The notes beneath the pieces are model-generated. The model had not been told where the DNA came from. It made no database searches and worked only from the letters and a program-made list of their open reading frames with translations. DNA of 64,000 bases, taken from assembly GCF_048269565.1 (NCBI RefSeq), contig NZ_JBLXIK010000001.1, forward strand, positions 637,921 through 701,920, given 5' to 3'. The position numbers and the translations under genes were made by a program. This document shows positions 53,577 to 61,114 of the stretch, in pieces (position 1 is the first letter of the stretch; every line of letters starts with the position of its first letter). Source of the stretch: Maricaulis sp048269565. GTDB lineage: Bacteria > Pseudomonadota > Alphaproteobacteria > Caulobacterales > Maricaulaceae.

Positions 53577-54989
53577 ATGATGACCGGCAGCGATGCCTTC
53601 CAGCCACCCATGCCGCCCTATGCGCGCTACAGCCAGGTCGGGCGGCTGACACCGGCCGACTACTGGACCTATTTCCGGGCCATGAGCCGAAACCCGCTGG
53701 AGATCTGGAGCGAGCATCATTTCGAGTTCCTGGTGGCGCCCTTCCGCTTCCTCGGCCGCGACAGCGTATTGATCAATGATCCCGAAGCCATCCATCACTG
53801 CTTCGTCACCAATGCCCGCAATTACCGCATGAACCCGGTACGCCAGGCGGTGCTCAAGCCCTTCCTGCGCGACGGGCTGCTGACGGCGGAGGGCGAGGTC
53901 TGGAAAAAGGCGCGCCACGCCGTCGCCCCCGTCTTCACCCCGCGCCATGTCAGCGCCTTCGCGCCGAAGATCCGCACGGTGTGCGACGAGGCGAGCGAGG
54001 CCTTCCTCGCCGTCGAGGGACGCGAGATATCCCTGTCCGATGCGATGGTCGATCTGACGCTGGATGTGTTGATCGAGACGCTGTTTTCCGGCGACGAAGC
54101 ACTCGACAAGACCCTGTTCTCGGACCGGATCTGCCGCCTGATCGAGATCACCGGCATTCCGCATGTCTTTGATCTGCTGGGTCTGCCCGGCTGGATTCCG
54201 CGGGTCGGCCATGGCGCCTCGCGGCGGGTGATTGCCGATCTGCGCCGCCAGGTCGCCGACGTCGCCGCCGCCCGCCGTGCCCGGCCCGATGCCCAGAGCG
54301 AAGGCCGCACGCCGGATTTCCTCGACCTGCTGCTCGGCGCCGGCCTCGACGAAACCGCCATCGTCGACAATCTGCTCACCTTCCTCGCCGCCGGTCACGA
54401 GACCACGGCGCGCTCGCTGACCTGGACGCTCTACCTGCTGTCCCAGGCCCCCGATGTGCTGGCGCGGCTGGAAGCCGAAATCGATGCGGCGCCGCTCGAC
54501 GACACCGATCCGGCGGCCTGGATGGACGCCCTGCCCTGGACGACCGCCGTCATCAAGGAAAGCCTGCGCCTCTATCCTTCCGCGCCGATGCTCACACGCA
54601 CCTCGATCGCCGCCGACACGGTCGCCGGCCTGCAGGTCGCACCGGACACCGATATCCTGGTCTCGACCTGGTTATTGCACCGCCAGCGCGATTTCTGGCC
54701 GCAGGCGGACACATTTCAGCCCGAACGCTTCTTCGGCGCCGCCGCGGCCAACATCCCGCGCCATGCCTGGCTGCCCTTCGGGCTGGGCCCGCGCGTGTGT
54801 ATCGGTGCGCGTTTCGCGATGATGGAAATGGTGATCGTGCTGGCCAGCCTGCTGCGCAAACTGCGCTTCGACTTCACCGGCACACGCCACCCCGTCCCGG
54901 TGATGCGCATCACGCTGCAGCCGGATATCGAGGTGCCGATGCGCGTCACTCGCCGGGATACTGGAACACCTGGTCAAGCGGCACCTTGA
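53577..54989 (+). CDS. cytochrome P450
   Basis: A 470-residue P450 monooxygenase. The I-helix Ala-Gly-His-Glu-Thr-Thr (about 273-278), Glu-X-X-Arg (Lys-Glu-Ser-Leu-Arg, about 328-331) and the haem loop Phe-Gly-Leu-Gly-Pro-Arg-Val-Cys-Ile-Gly (Cys near 408) are intact. The frame extends far upstream, but the paired ATGs at 53577/53580 behind GGAG give a normal P450 start. No ferredoxin gene is adjacent. The substrate is unknown. The 3' end overlaps the XRE gene by 44 nt. Confidence 0.95.
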   Translation: MMTGSDAFQPPMPPYARYSQVGRLTPADYWTYFRAMSRNPLEIWSEHHFEFLVAPFRFLGRDSVLINDPEAIHHCFVTNARNYRMNPVRQAVLKPFLRDGLLTAEGEVWKKARHAVAPVFTPRHVSAFAPKIRTVCDEASEAFLAVEGREISLSDAMVDLTLDVLIETLFSGDEALDKTLFSDRICRLIEITGIPHVFDLLGLPGWIPRVGHGASRRVIADLRRQVADVAAARRARPDAQSEGRTPDFLDLLLGAGLDETAIVDNLLTFLAAGHETTARSLTWTLYLLSQAPDVLARLEAEIDAAPLDDTDPAAWMDALPWTTAVIKESLRLYPSAPMLTRTSIAADTVAGLQVAPDTDILVSTWLLHRQRDFWPQADTFQPERFFGAAAANIPRHAWLPFGLGPRVCIGARFAMMEMVIVLASLLRKLRFDFTGTRHPVPVMRITLQPDIEVPMRVTRRDTGTPGQAAP

Positions 54990-55164
54990 ACGCTGCCGCG
55001 ATCTTGAAGGCGACCTCGAGCGAGGGGGAATACTTGCCCTGCTCGATGGCCAGTATGGTCTGCCGCGTCACGCCGACCGCCTTGGCCAGATCGGCCTGGG
55101 TCATCTCGTTGGCGTGAAAGCGCAGGGTGCGGATCGTATTGGTGATGGCGGTGGATTTGGTCAT
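54946..55164 (-). CDS. small XRE-family HTH regulator
   Basis: A 72-residue helix-turn-helix protein (Met-Thr-Gln-Ala-Asp-Leu-Ala-Lys-Ala-Val-Gly-Val-Thr-Arg-Gln-Thr-Ile) of the YozG/Cro type. It starts 3 nt after the stop of the upstream membrane-protein gene, forming an operon. Its 3' end overlaps the convergent P450 gene by 44 nt. Such XRE/membrane-protein pairs are common, with unclear function. Confidence 0.93.
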   Translation of the reverse strand: MTKSTAITNTIRTLRFHANEMTQADLAKAVGVTRQTILAIEQGKYSPSLEVAFKIAAAFKVPLDQVFQYPGE

Positions 55165-55167
55165 CGC

Positions 55168-55581
55168 CTAGCCCCGCCGATAGGCGATCAGCACCGATAC
55201 GCCCTTGGCAATCTCACTGGCCACCAGCCCGGCCAGCACCGCATTGGCGACCCAGACCACCGGGTAACCCAGGACAGCCAGCGTCAGGGCGGCCAGGGCG
55301 AAGACGGCCAGGACCCGGCCGCCAAAGGCGCTGCCATGCGTCTCGATACTGCGGTCGCGTTCATCGCTGCCCTCATCGGCTTCCGCCGGCGCGAATGCGG
55401 CGATGGCGATATGTCCGGCGATACCGATAAACACCAGCGCGAAGGACGCCGCAGCCAGCATGCCGATATTCAGCTCGACCGGCCCGGCCTGCGCCTGCAT
55501 CGCCAGATCACCGAAATAGCTGCCGAAAATCAAAACCATGGCGCCCAGCATCAGCGCATTGCTCTTCTCACGAAATGACAT
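55168..55581 (-). CDS. four-helix membrane protein paired with the XRE regulator
   Basis: A 137-residue membrane protein with about four hydrophobic helices and a charged Asp/Glu/Arg loop (Ala-Glu-Ala-Asp-Glu-Gly-Ser-Asp-Glu-Arg). The layout resembles DUF2178-type proteins, partners of small XRE regulators. I chose the ATG at 55581 (GGAGAG 5 nt upstream) over one at 55620. The IS1595-type element is inserted 80 bp upstream of its start, inside its promoter region, which may change its expression. Confidence 0.78.
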   Translation of the reverse strand: MSFREKSNALMLGAMVLIFGSYFGDLAMQAQAGPVELNIGMLAAASFALVFIGIAGHIAIAAFAPAEADEGSDERDRSIETHGSAFGGRVLAVFALAALTLAVLGYPVVWVANAVLAGLVASEIAKGVSVLIAYRRG

Positions 55582-55660
55582 GTCTACTCTCCATAACTCC
55601 ATGTCGATAATTTTCGACATCGCAAGGTGTATGAAAGGGCCGACATGATGTCAAATTTAA

Positions 55661-55686
55661 TGTGCATTATACCGTTTGCAAACCCA
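55661..55686. repeat. left terminal inverted repeat of the IS1595-type element
   Basis: TGTGCATTATACCG followed by TTTGCAAACCCA; exact reverse complement of 58163-58188. Confidence 0.93.
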
Positions 55687-55726
55687 GTCTGATTAGGGTA
55701 TAAAATCTCCATAAAGGAGATACCCG

Positions 55727-56653
55727 ATGTCCGTTCTGTCCGCCCCGCACTTTCACAATGAAGAAGCCGCTTTCGCCAAACTGGAAAGCGTCATCTGGCC
55801 TAATGGCCCGGTGTGCCCTCACTGTGGAAGCGACGCCAAGGTCTATGCGATCAAGGCGAATGCGGCAAAGCGTGTCCGTCTCGGTCTGAAAAAGTGCGGT
55901 GCTTGTCGCAAGCAGTTCACGGTCAAGGTCGGCACGGTGTTCGAGCATGGCCGCGTGCCGCTCCACAAATTCTTGCAGGCCGTCTACCTGATGTGTTCCA
56001 GCAAGAAGGGTTGCAGCTCCAAGCAACTGGAGCGCACGCTGGAGGTCACGTACAAGACGGCGTGGTTCATGGCTCATCGTATCCGCGAAGCCATGCGCAC
56101 TGGCGCTCTTGGCCCGTTCGGTTCCGGTGGTGGTGCGGTTGAGGTTGACGAGACTTTCATCGGCACCGAGCCAGGCGCGGTTAAGCGCCCCTCCTTTCAT
56201 CACAAGATGAAGGTTCTCAGCCTTGTGGACCGCGACACCATGCAGGTTCGCTCGGTTGTGGTGAATGACTTGAAGCCTGCCACCCTGGCCCCGATCCTGA
56301 ACGAGAATATCGCCCGCGAAGCCCGCCTTATGACGGATCAAGCGCGCCACTATTTCACCATCGGTAAGGCGTTCGGTTCGCATGAAAAAGTAGACCACAG
56401 CGTCAAGGAGTACGCGCGGGGCGACGTGACCACGAACACGGTTGAGAGCTATTTCAGCACGTTCAAGCGCGGCATGAAGGGCACCTACCAGCACTGTGCC
56501 AAGCAGCATCTGCACCGCTATCTGGCGGAGTTCGATTTCCGCTATAACCAGCGTGAACGCCTTGGTGTGAATGACCGTGAGCGTACCGATGTCGCGTTGC
56601 TGGGTATCTCTGGCAAGCGCCTCACATATCGGGGGCCTGACGCGCAAGCCTGA
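55727..56653 (+). CDS. IS1595 family transposase
   Basis: A 308-residue ISXO2-like transposase. The N-terminal zinc ribbon has Cys30-X2-Cys33 and Cys57-X2-Cys60. The catalytic acids are Asp141 (Val-Asp-Glu-Thr-Phe), Asp204 (Met-Thr-Asp-Gln) and Glu240 (Asn-Thr-Val-Glu-Ser-Tyr-Phe), a DDE set. The length is normal and no frameshift is seen. An aaaggagat site lies 6 nt before the ATG. It reads inward from the left end towards the cargo genes. Confidence 0.96.
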   Translation: MSVLSAPHFHNEEAAFAKLESVIWPNGPVCPHCGSDAKVYAIKANAAKRVRLGLKKCGACRKQFTVKVGTVFEHGRVPLHKFLQAVYLMCSSKKGCSSKQLERTLEVTYKTAWFMAHRIREAMRTGALGPFGSGGGAVEVDETFIGTEPGAVKRPSFHHKMKVLSLVDRDTMQVRSVVVNDLKPATLAPILNENIAREARLMTDQARHYFTIGKAFGSHEKVDHSVKEYARGDVTTNTVESYFSTFKRGMKGTYQHCAKQHLHRYLAEFDFRYNQRERLGVNDRERTDVALLGISGKRLTYRGPDAQA

Positions 56654-56788
56654 GTCAAAATGACGCAACTTTTAGGGTGTAAAAGTCCCCGAAAAGCTGT
56701 ACAGTGACTTTGCGGTCCTTGCTTGGTGATAAGAGCCCCTGGGCACTTCGAATGATAGCCAAGATTGCCGATATGGCGGGCCGCAGTT

Positions 56789-57445
56789 TTAAAAATAATG
56801 TGTCGTTCCGCGGCTCCAGAGGTCGTACTCATAGGTGATGCGGTCCGCTAAAGGATCGTAGGACCTGCGGTCTCCTCGCTCCCATTTGCGCTGGATTGCC
56901 CACGCGCAATAGTCGGCAACCTGAAGATTGAAACATGTTTGGGCGGGGCGGAAGTCCACTGCGCAGGAGTCCCGGCGCATCGTCTGTGCAACCACATCCT
57001 CAAGCGCCTTGGTGAATGTGGCGCGCTCCTTTTTGGAGCCGAGCGAAGCGGCTGTCACGAGGAGTTTGTCATCGCGCCTCAACTGGCGTGTGGCCCCGTG
57101 TTTGAAATGATAGTACCAAGGGTACTTGTAGAAAGTCGCTTTATCCCGCCTTACCTGTGGCTGCGCTTTTGACTTTTCGCAGACTGTGGCTTGGATCTGA
57201 AAGTCGTGGCGCAGGATTGTTGCGTACACACGGTCCCTCACGGCTTGCTTGTCGGTTGTCGCGTGAAAATAATCGTCCAGCATGATACCGTCCCAAACGA
57301 GTTGATGCCGAAGCTCCTCTAGAGCGCGTCCTGCATCGAGGCTGGGAGCGGTCACCGTGCAAAGAATAAAGTAGCGACTAACATTTGGCTCACGAGAGAA
57401 TTTGAAGCATCCGGTTTCATCCGCGAATAGATACTTGTTGGCCAC
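56789..57445 (-). CDS. DUF3800 domain protein (cargo)
   Basis: A 218-residue DUF3800 protein, a family with an RNase H-like fold often found on mobile elements. Phe-Ala-Asp-Glu-Thr-Gly near the N-terminus and Leu-Gln-Val-Ala-Asp-Tyr-Cys-Ala-Trp-Ala near the C-terminus carry the putative metal-binding acids. The frame is open to 57460 with a TTG, but the GTG at 57445 has GAGGGG 7 nt upstream, so I start there. It faces away from the small ORF at 57461, only 15 nt between starts. The function is unknown; nuclease activity is a guess. Confidence 0.82.
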   Translation of the reverse strand: MANKYLFADETGCFKFSREPNVSRYFILCTVTAPSLDAGRALEELRHQLVWDGIMLDDYFHATTDKQAVRDRVYATILRHDFQIQATVCEKSKAQPQVRRDKATFYKYPWYYHFKHGATRQLRRDDKLLVTAASLGSKKERATFTKALEDVVAQTMRRDSCAVDFRPAQTCFNLQVADYCAWAIQRKWERGDRRSYDPLADRITYEYDLWSRGTTHYF

Positions 57446-57460
57446 GGGAGTGCCCCTCAA

Positions 57461-57628
57461 ATGAGTAAAGAATCAGGAACAATCGCAAGTACGGTACAAT
57501 CAGAGAAATTCAAAGCCCTCGCCCGCGAATTGGAATGCGACGAGAGCGAGGAAGCGTTTGACGACGCTCTAAAGCGGGTTGCCACGGCCCCTCCACCGGC
57601 AGAGAAGGTCGATGGCGAAAAGAAGTGA
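57461..57628 (+). CDS. small cargo protein A (55 aa)
   Basis: A 55-residue acidic, helical protein (Met-Ser-Lys-Glu-Ser-Gly, later Ala-Arg-Glu-Leu-Glu-Cys-Asp-Glu-Ser-Glu-Glu-Ala-Phe-Asp). It starts 15 nt from the divergent DUF3800 start and overlaps the next small gene by 17 nt. GGGAG lies about 10 nt upstream. No family recognised. Confidence 0.6.
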   Translation: MSKESGTIASTVQSEKFKALARELECDESEEAFDDALKRVATAPPPAEKVDGEKK

Positions 57629-57809
57629 CCCGGCAGGGCTGACCCTGCAGGAACTGTCCCGCGCTCTAGCCGCGCACGCGGTGCTTACAAGCAACCCGTC
57701 AGCCGGGCGCGACTTTTTCGCCCCCGAGCTGTTCGAGCAAACAGCGTCCTTCATCCACCGCTTTGCGCTCGGCGAAACACCAGACCGCGTTAAGCAGAGC
57801 GATGGCTAG
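57612..57809 (+). CDS. small cargo protein B (65 aa)
   Basis: A 65-residue protein, Met-Ala-Lys-Arg-Ser-Asp-Pro-Ala-Gly-Leu-Thr, with a helical Leu-Gln-Glu-Leu-Ser-Arg-Ala-Leu-Ala segment. It overlaps gene A by 17 nt in another frame (GAAGG before the ATG), so coupling is likely. Its stop overlaps the convergent 98-aa gene by 4 nt. No family recognised. Confidence 0.6.
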   Translation: MAKRSDPAGLTLQELSRALAAHAVLTSNPSAGRDFFAPELFEQTASFIHRFALGETPDRVKQSDG

Positions 57810-58102
57810 GTATGCGGCTCAAACCGGTCCACCTTGTTGTTCAGCGCCCATTGTTTGTATTTGACGCTGGATTTGTCGGCGAAAATTTCGAAATACACCG
57901 CGTTGTACAGATCGCACACCTCATCAATTGAGTGTGCCCGCCCCGCTGTCGCGATCATGCCGCCAGCAAGGGCCGCTGCGGCGTTCCAGTCGGACTCCTT
58001 CTTGAGGGTGTCCAATTTGGAAGAAATCGCTCTGAGTTCTTCCAGTTGATAGTTCTTCATTTCTGGGATTTGCGGCATTCGTGGCGCCATAAAGTCGGAC
58101 AT
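57806..58102 (-). CDS. cargo protein C (98 aa)
   Basis: A 98-residue protein with a Pro-rich N-terminus (Ala-Pro-Arg-Met-Pro-Gln-Ile-Pro), a coiled-coil-like helix (Leu-Arg-Ala-Ile-Ser-Ser-Lys-Leu-Asp-Thr-Leu) and a central Ala/Gly-rich segment that might touch a membrane. GGAG is 7 nt before the ATG at 58102. It is the last gene before the right inverted repeat. No family recognised. Confidence 0.6.
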   Translation of the reverse strand: MSDFMAPRMPQIPEMKNYQLEELRAISSKLDTLKKESDWNAAAALAGGMIATAGRAHSIDEVCDLYNAVYFEIFADKSSVKYKQWALNNKVDRFEPHT

Positions 58103-58162
58103 CTGCAATCTCCATTGTCTCCGACTCAGATACTACCCTGAGTAACAACGGCAGGCGAGTCA

Positions 58163-58188
58163 TGGGTTTGCAAACGGTATAATGCACA
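58163..58188. repeat. right terminal inverted repeat of the IS1595-type element
   Basis: Exact reverse complement of 55661-55686 over 26 bp. Confidence 0.93.
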
Positions 58189-58224
58189 ATTTAATTTACA
58201 TGATCGCGGCGACCATCAAGCAAA

Positions 58225-58254
58225 CGGCCCGGCCTGTTTCAACAGGCCGGGCCG
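58225..58254 (-). terminator. hairpin terminator after the EF-hand-like gene
   Basis: A 14-bp stem (cggcccggcctgtt with aacaggccgggccg) and a 2-nt centre. On the minus strand it is followed by TTTG, a modest U-tract, 25 nt after the EF-hand-like gene's stop (58280). Confidence 0.75.
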
Positions 58255-58279
58255 CTATACACCTGGTTTTCAATGCGTA

Positions 58280-58792
58280 TCAGGCGACGAGGCTGACGAG
58301 GTTTTCCGAGCTTTCGGACAGACCGAGAAAGCCGGCAAGACCCTGGCCAAAGCCGCCATAGGTGGCACTGGTGCCGCCGCCGGGGCCGCCATTGGGCGGT
58401 GGCGGCGGTGGACCGCCCTCGCCCTTTTCGGCGATGAGCTCGGCCAGAGCGGCCTGGTCAACTTCGCCATTGGCACCGACCAGGCCCGCCGCCGCTTCGC
58501 CGAAGCGTTCGGTGAGACCGGCCTGCATCTTTTCATTGCGGTCTTCGACCAGCAATTGGGACAGGGCCTCGTAATCGACCTCGCCCGCGTCCGAGACAAT
58601 ACTGGCGGCCTCGGCGCCGAATTTTTCGGCCAGTTTCGCGTCAAGCTCTTCGAGATCGATTTCACCCGCCTCGATCGCAGCTTCAAGGCTGTCGATCATT
58701 TCCTCGGGTGGCGGGGGTGGTGGCGGTGCGCCCCGCATCCCCTGCATGCCTTGCAGACCCTGCATCGACATGGACTGGACTTCATTCATCAT
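58280..58792 (-). CDS. EF-hand-like low-complexity protein
   Basis: A 170-residue protein with Pro- and Gly-rich runs (Pro7 near 23-29, Pro6 near 128-133) and two half-EF-hand-like repeats, Ser-Asp-Ala-Gly-Glu-Val-Asp-Tyr-Glu-Ala-Leu and Gly-Ala-Asn-Gly-Glu-Val-Asp-Gln-Ala-Ala-Leu, where the first acidic residues of the loops are missing. Calcium binding is uncertain. It has no signal peptide. AAGGAG lies 7 nt before the ATG at 58792. It is followed by a terminator. Confidence 0.75.
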   Translation of the reverse strand: MMNEVQSMSMQGLQGMQGMRGAPPPPPPPEEMIDSLEAAIEAGEIDLEELDAKLAEKFGAEAASIVSDAGEVDYEALSQLLVEDRNEKMQAGLTERFGEAAAGLVGANGEVDQAALAELIAEKGEGGPPPPPPNGGPGGGTSATYGGFGQGLAGFLGLSESSENLVSLVA

Positions 58793-59347
58793 TCTGTCGC
58801 TCCTTGCTGCAGCGCATGATGCCGTTACCGGACGTCACGAACTGCCAACTGGGCGACTGCGCATTCCTTTGAACGCCGGCAGGCTAGCGCCGATTGGTTG
58901 ACGAGATATGAGCGCGGCGCCCCCATGGCGGCGAGGCCCCGAAACCGGGGCAAAAACCGGCTGCACGCGCCAGCGACGGATTATGCGTGCTGCGACGTTG
59001 AGGATGGGAGAAGCGGCCCTGCGAGACCCAACACTGGCTGCGCCCCTTTGAACCCGCACGGCCGTGCAGGTGCCGCTTCTCACTTCCCCTTCAAGCCTGT
59101 GCCCCCGCGCCGCCCCGGCCGGGTCCAAAAAAACTGCACAAGCCGCGACGGGTTTTCCGGCCCGGCGCGTTGGTGAAGGGAGACACGGGCCCTGCTCCTG
59201 CCCCGGGACGGCCGCGACCCCCGAAGCCTCGCTGCCATTGCGGGCCTGTGTCTCACGTCTGACAGAAGACGGGACTGGAAGCGTCATTCATGCCCCCCCC
59301 TGGGCGCTTCACATCCGACAACTGCGACTGAGACTGGCGGGCGGGTT
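58793..59347. other. 555-nt stretch without a recognisable gene
   Basis: Between the LysRS stop and the EF-hand-like start no frame looks like a gene: the short frames present (on both strands) are Arg/Pro/Cys-rich and lack ribosome-binding sites. A C7 run lies near 59291 and an A7 run near 59125. It should hold the promoter of the EF-hand-like gene. I see no known RNA. Confidence 0.5.
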
Positions 59348-60934
59348 TTAACGAAGCAGCTCGCCCGCCAGTGCTTTCTCGAGCAGGGTCACCGTTTCGG
59401 TGACGCCGTAGATCGCGACGAAACTGCCAAAGCGCGGTCCCTGCGACTGGCCGAGCAGGACTTCATACAGGGCCTTGAACCAGTCACGCAGGTTTTCGAA
59501 GCCCGCGTCCTTGCCCGCCGCATAGACCTCGTTCTGGATCACTTCGCCATCGCGGCAATCAGGCCCCAGCGCCTCGAGCCGTTCGATTAGATCCTGCATC
59601 GCCGCGCATTCGCGGTCATCGGCGGCGCGGAAGGACTTGGTCGGCTCGACGAAATCCTGGAAATACTTCACCGCAAACCCGGCCAGCTGGTCGAGCATCG
59701 GATGCGTAGCCGGCGAGGCCCCGTCGCAATAGCGGCCGATAAAGCCCCACATCACATCGGTATTATGCGCACTCGCCGCCGACGCCAGGTTGAGCATCAG
59801 GGCAAAGCTGATCGGCAGCGTATCGGCCGGCGGATTGCCGTTATGGATATGCCAGACCGGGTTTTCCAGCTGCTGCGCCGGCGTCTGCCCGGGATAGGCC
59901 GCGAGGTGCTGCATATACTCGTCGACCGCCTTGGGAATGACGTCAAAAAACAGGCGCTTGGCCGTCTTCGGCTTGACGAAATTATAATAGGTCAGGCTCT
60001 CCTGCGGCGCATATTTCAGCCAATCCTCGACGGAGAGCCCATTGCCCTTCGACTTGGAAATCTTCTCGCCGGCCTGGTCGAGAAACAGCTCATAGACAAA
60101 TTGCGTCGGCGGCTCGGCACCGAGGATGCGGCAGATGCGCGAATAGACCGGCGCATTGGTCTGGTGATCCTTGCCGAACATCTCGAAATCAACGCCCAGC
60201 GCCGCCCAGCGCATGCCGAAATCGGGCTTCCATTGCAGCTTCACCGCCCCGCCCTTGACCGAGAGCGTCGTCTCGGTGCCGTCCTCATCGTCAAAGGTGA
60301 TCGTGCCGGCCACAGCGTCGATCGACTTCATCGGCACATAGAGCACACGGCCAGACTTGGGCGAGATCGGCAGGAAAGGCGAATAGGTCGCCTGGCGCTC
60401 GGCGCCCAGGGTCGGCAGCATCACTTTCATGATGTCGTCATAGCGCTCCAGCGCCCGCACCAGCATGGCATCATAGGCGCCGGACTTGTAGAGCGCGGTC
60501 GCGGATTCGAACTCATAGTGAAAGCCGAAACTGTCGAGAAAGGCGCGCAGGCGCGCATTCATGTGGGCGCCATAGCTGTCATGGGTGCCGAACGGATCGG
60601 GCACCACGGTCAGCGGCATTTGCAGATACTGCGCCAGCATCTCCTGATTGGGCAGATTGTCCGGAACCTTGCGCATCCCGTCCATATCATCGGAGACGCA
60701 GATCATCCGCGTTTGATACTTGCCCCCGGTCAGCGCCTCGAAGGCATGGCGCACCATCGTCGTGCGCACCACTTCGCCAAACGTGCCCATATGCGGCAGC
60801 CCCGACGGTCCATACCCCGTCTCGAACACCACCGGTTTATCGCCCAGCCCGTGCTGCTCGATCCGCTTCAAAAGCAGGCGCGCCTGTTCGAACGGCCAGG
60901 CTTTGGCATTTTGGGCAAGTTGCGCGGTGGACAT
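59348..60934 (-). CDS. lysS: lysine--tRNA ligase, class I
   Basis: A 528-residue class I lysyl-tRNA synthetase (the archaeal-type enzyme kept by many alphaproteobacteria). The Pro-His-Met-Gly-Thr-Phe motif stands for HIGH and Lys-Ile-Ser-Lys-Ser-Lys-Gly for KMSKS. It charges tRNA-Lys with lysine using ATP. The length is normal and the start at 60934 (Met-Ser-Thr-Ala-Gln-Leu) is plausible. It is divergent from the pentapeptide gene at 61115. Confidence 0.96.
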   Translation of the reverse strand: MSTAQLAQNAKAWPFEQARLLLKRIEQHGLGDKPVVFETGYGPSGLPHMGTFGEVVRTTMVRHAFEALTGGKYQTRMICVSDDMDGMRKVPDNLPNQEMLAQYLQMPLTVVPDPFGTHDSYGAHMNARLRAFLDSFGFHYEFESATALYKSGAYDAMLVRALERYDDIMKVMLPTLGAERQATYSPFLPISPKSGRVLYVPMKSIDAVAGTITFDDEDGTETTLSVKGGAVKLQWKPDFGMRWAALGVDFEMFGKDHQTNAPVYSRICRILGAEPPTQFVYELFLDQAGEKISKSKGNGLSVEDWLKYAPQESLTYYNFVKPKTAKRLFFDVIPKAVDEYMQHLAAYPGQTPAQQLENPVWHIHNGNPPADTLPISFALMLNLASAASAHNTDVMWGFIGRYCDGASPATHPMLDQLAGFAVKYFQDFVEPTKSFRAADDRECAAMQDLIERLEALGPDCRDGEVIQNEVYAAGKDAGFENLRDWFKALYEVLLGQSQGPRFGSFVAIYGVTETVTLLEKALAGELLR

Positions 60935-61114
60935 GGGGGTGGCTTTCGCTGACAGGGTGTGAAGCCGCCGAGGTAGGCTGTGCGGGCGTGGGCGTCAAGC
61001 GGCGCGGGCGTGGGGGAGGCGCGCGCCGCCAATAATCCCCGATCAAACCAGATCGCCCCTTCCCCGCAACCAGACATGGCGGCTAACATCACCCACGGGG
61101 AATGGGACAGCGAT

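Larger units (their letters stand above)
55661..58188. mobile_element. IS1595-type element with four cargo genes
   Basis: A 2528-bp element bounded by perfect 26-bp terminal inverted repeats (55661-55686 and 58163-58188). It holds an IS1595/ISXO2-like transposase gene plus four cargo genes: a DUF3800 protein, two small plus-strand ORFs and a 98-aa minus-strand protein. ATTTAA flanks both ends directly (55655-55660 and 58189-58194), a 6-bp direct repeat consistent with target duplication; IS1595 members usually make 8 bp. Ends and transposase are intact, so it may still move. Confidence 0.9.

Noticed and set aside
55653..58196. 8-bp target duplication around the mobile element
   Set aside because: Only ATTTAA (6 bp) repeats exactly; the outer two bases differ, so an 8-bp duplication is not supported.
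58835..59287. Minus-strand open frame of 150 codons
   Set aside because: No ribosome-binding site, biased Arg/Pro/Cys content and no recognisable fold; treated as non-coding.
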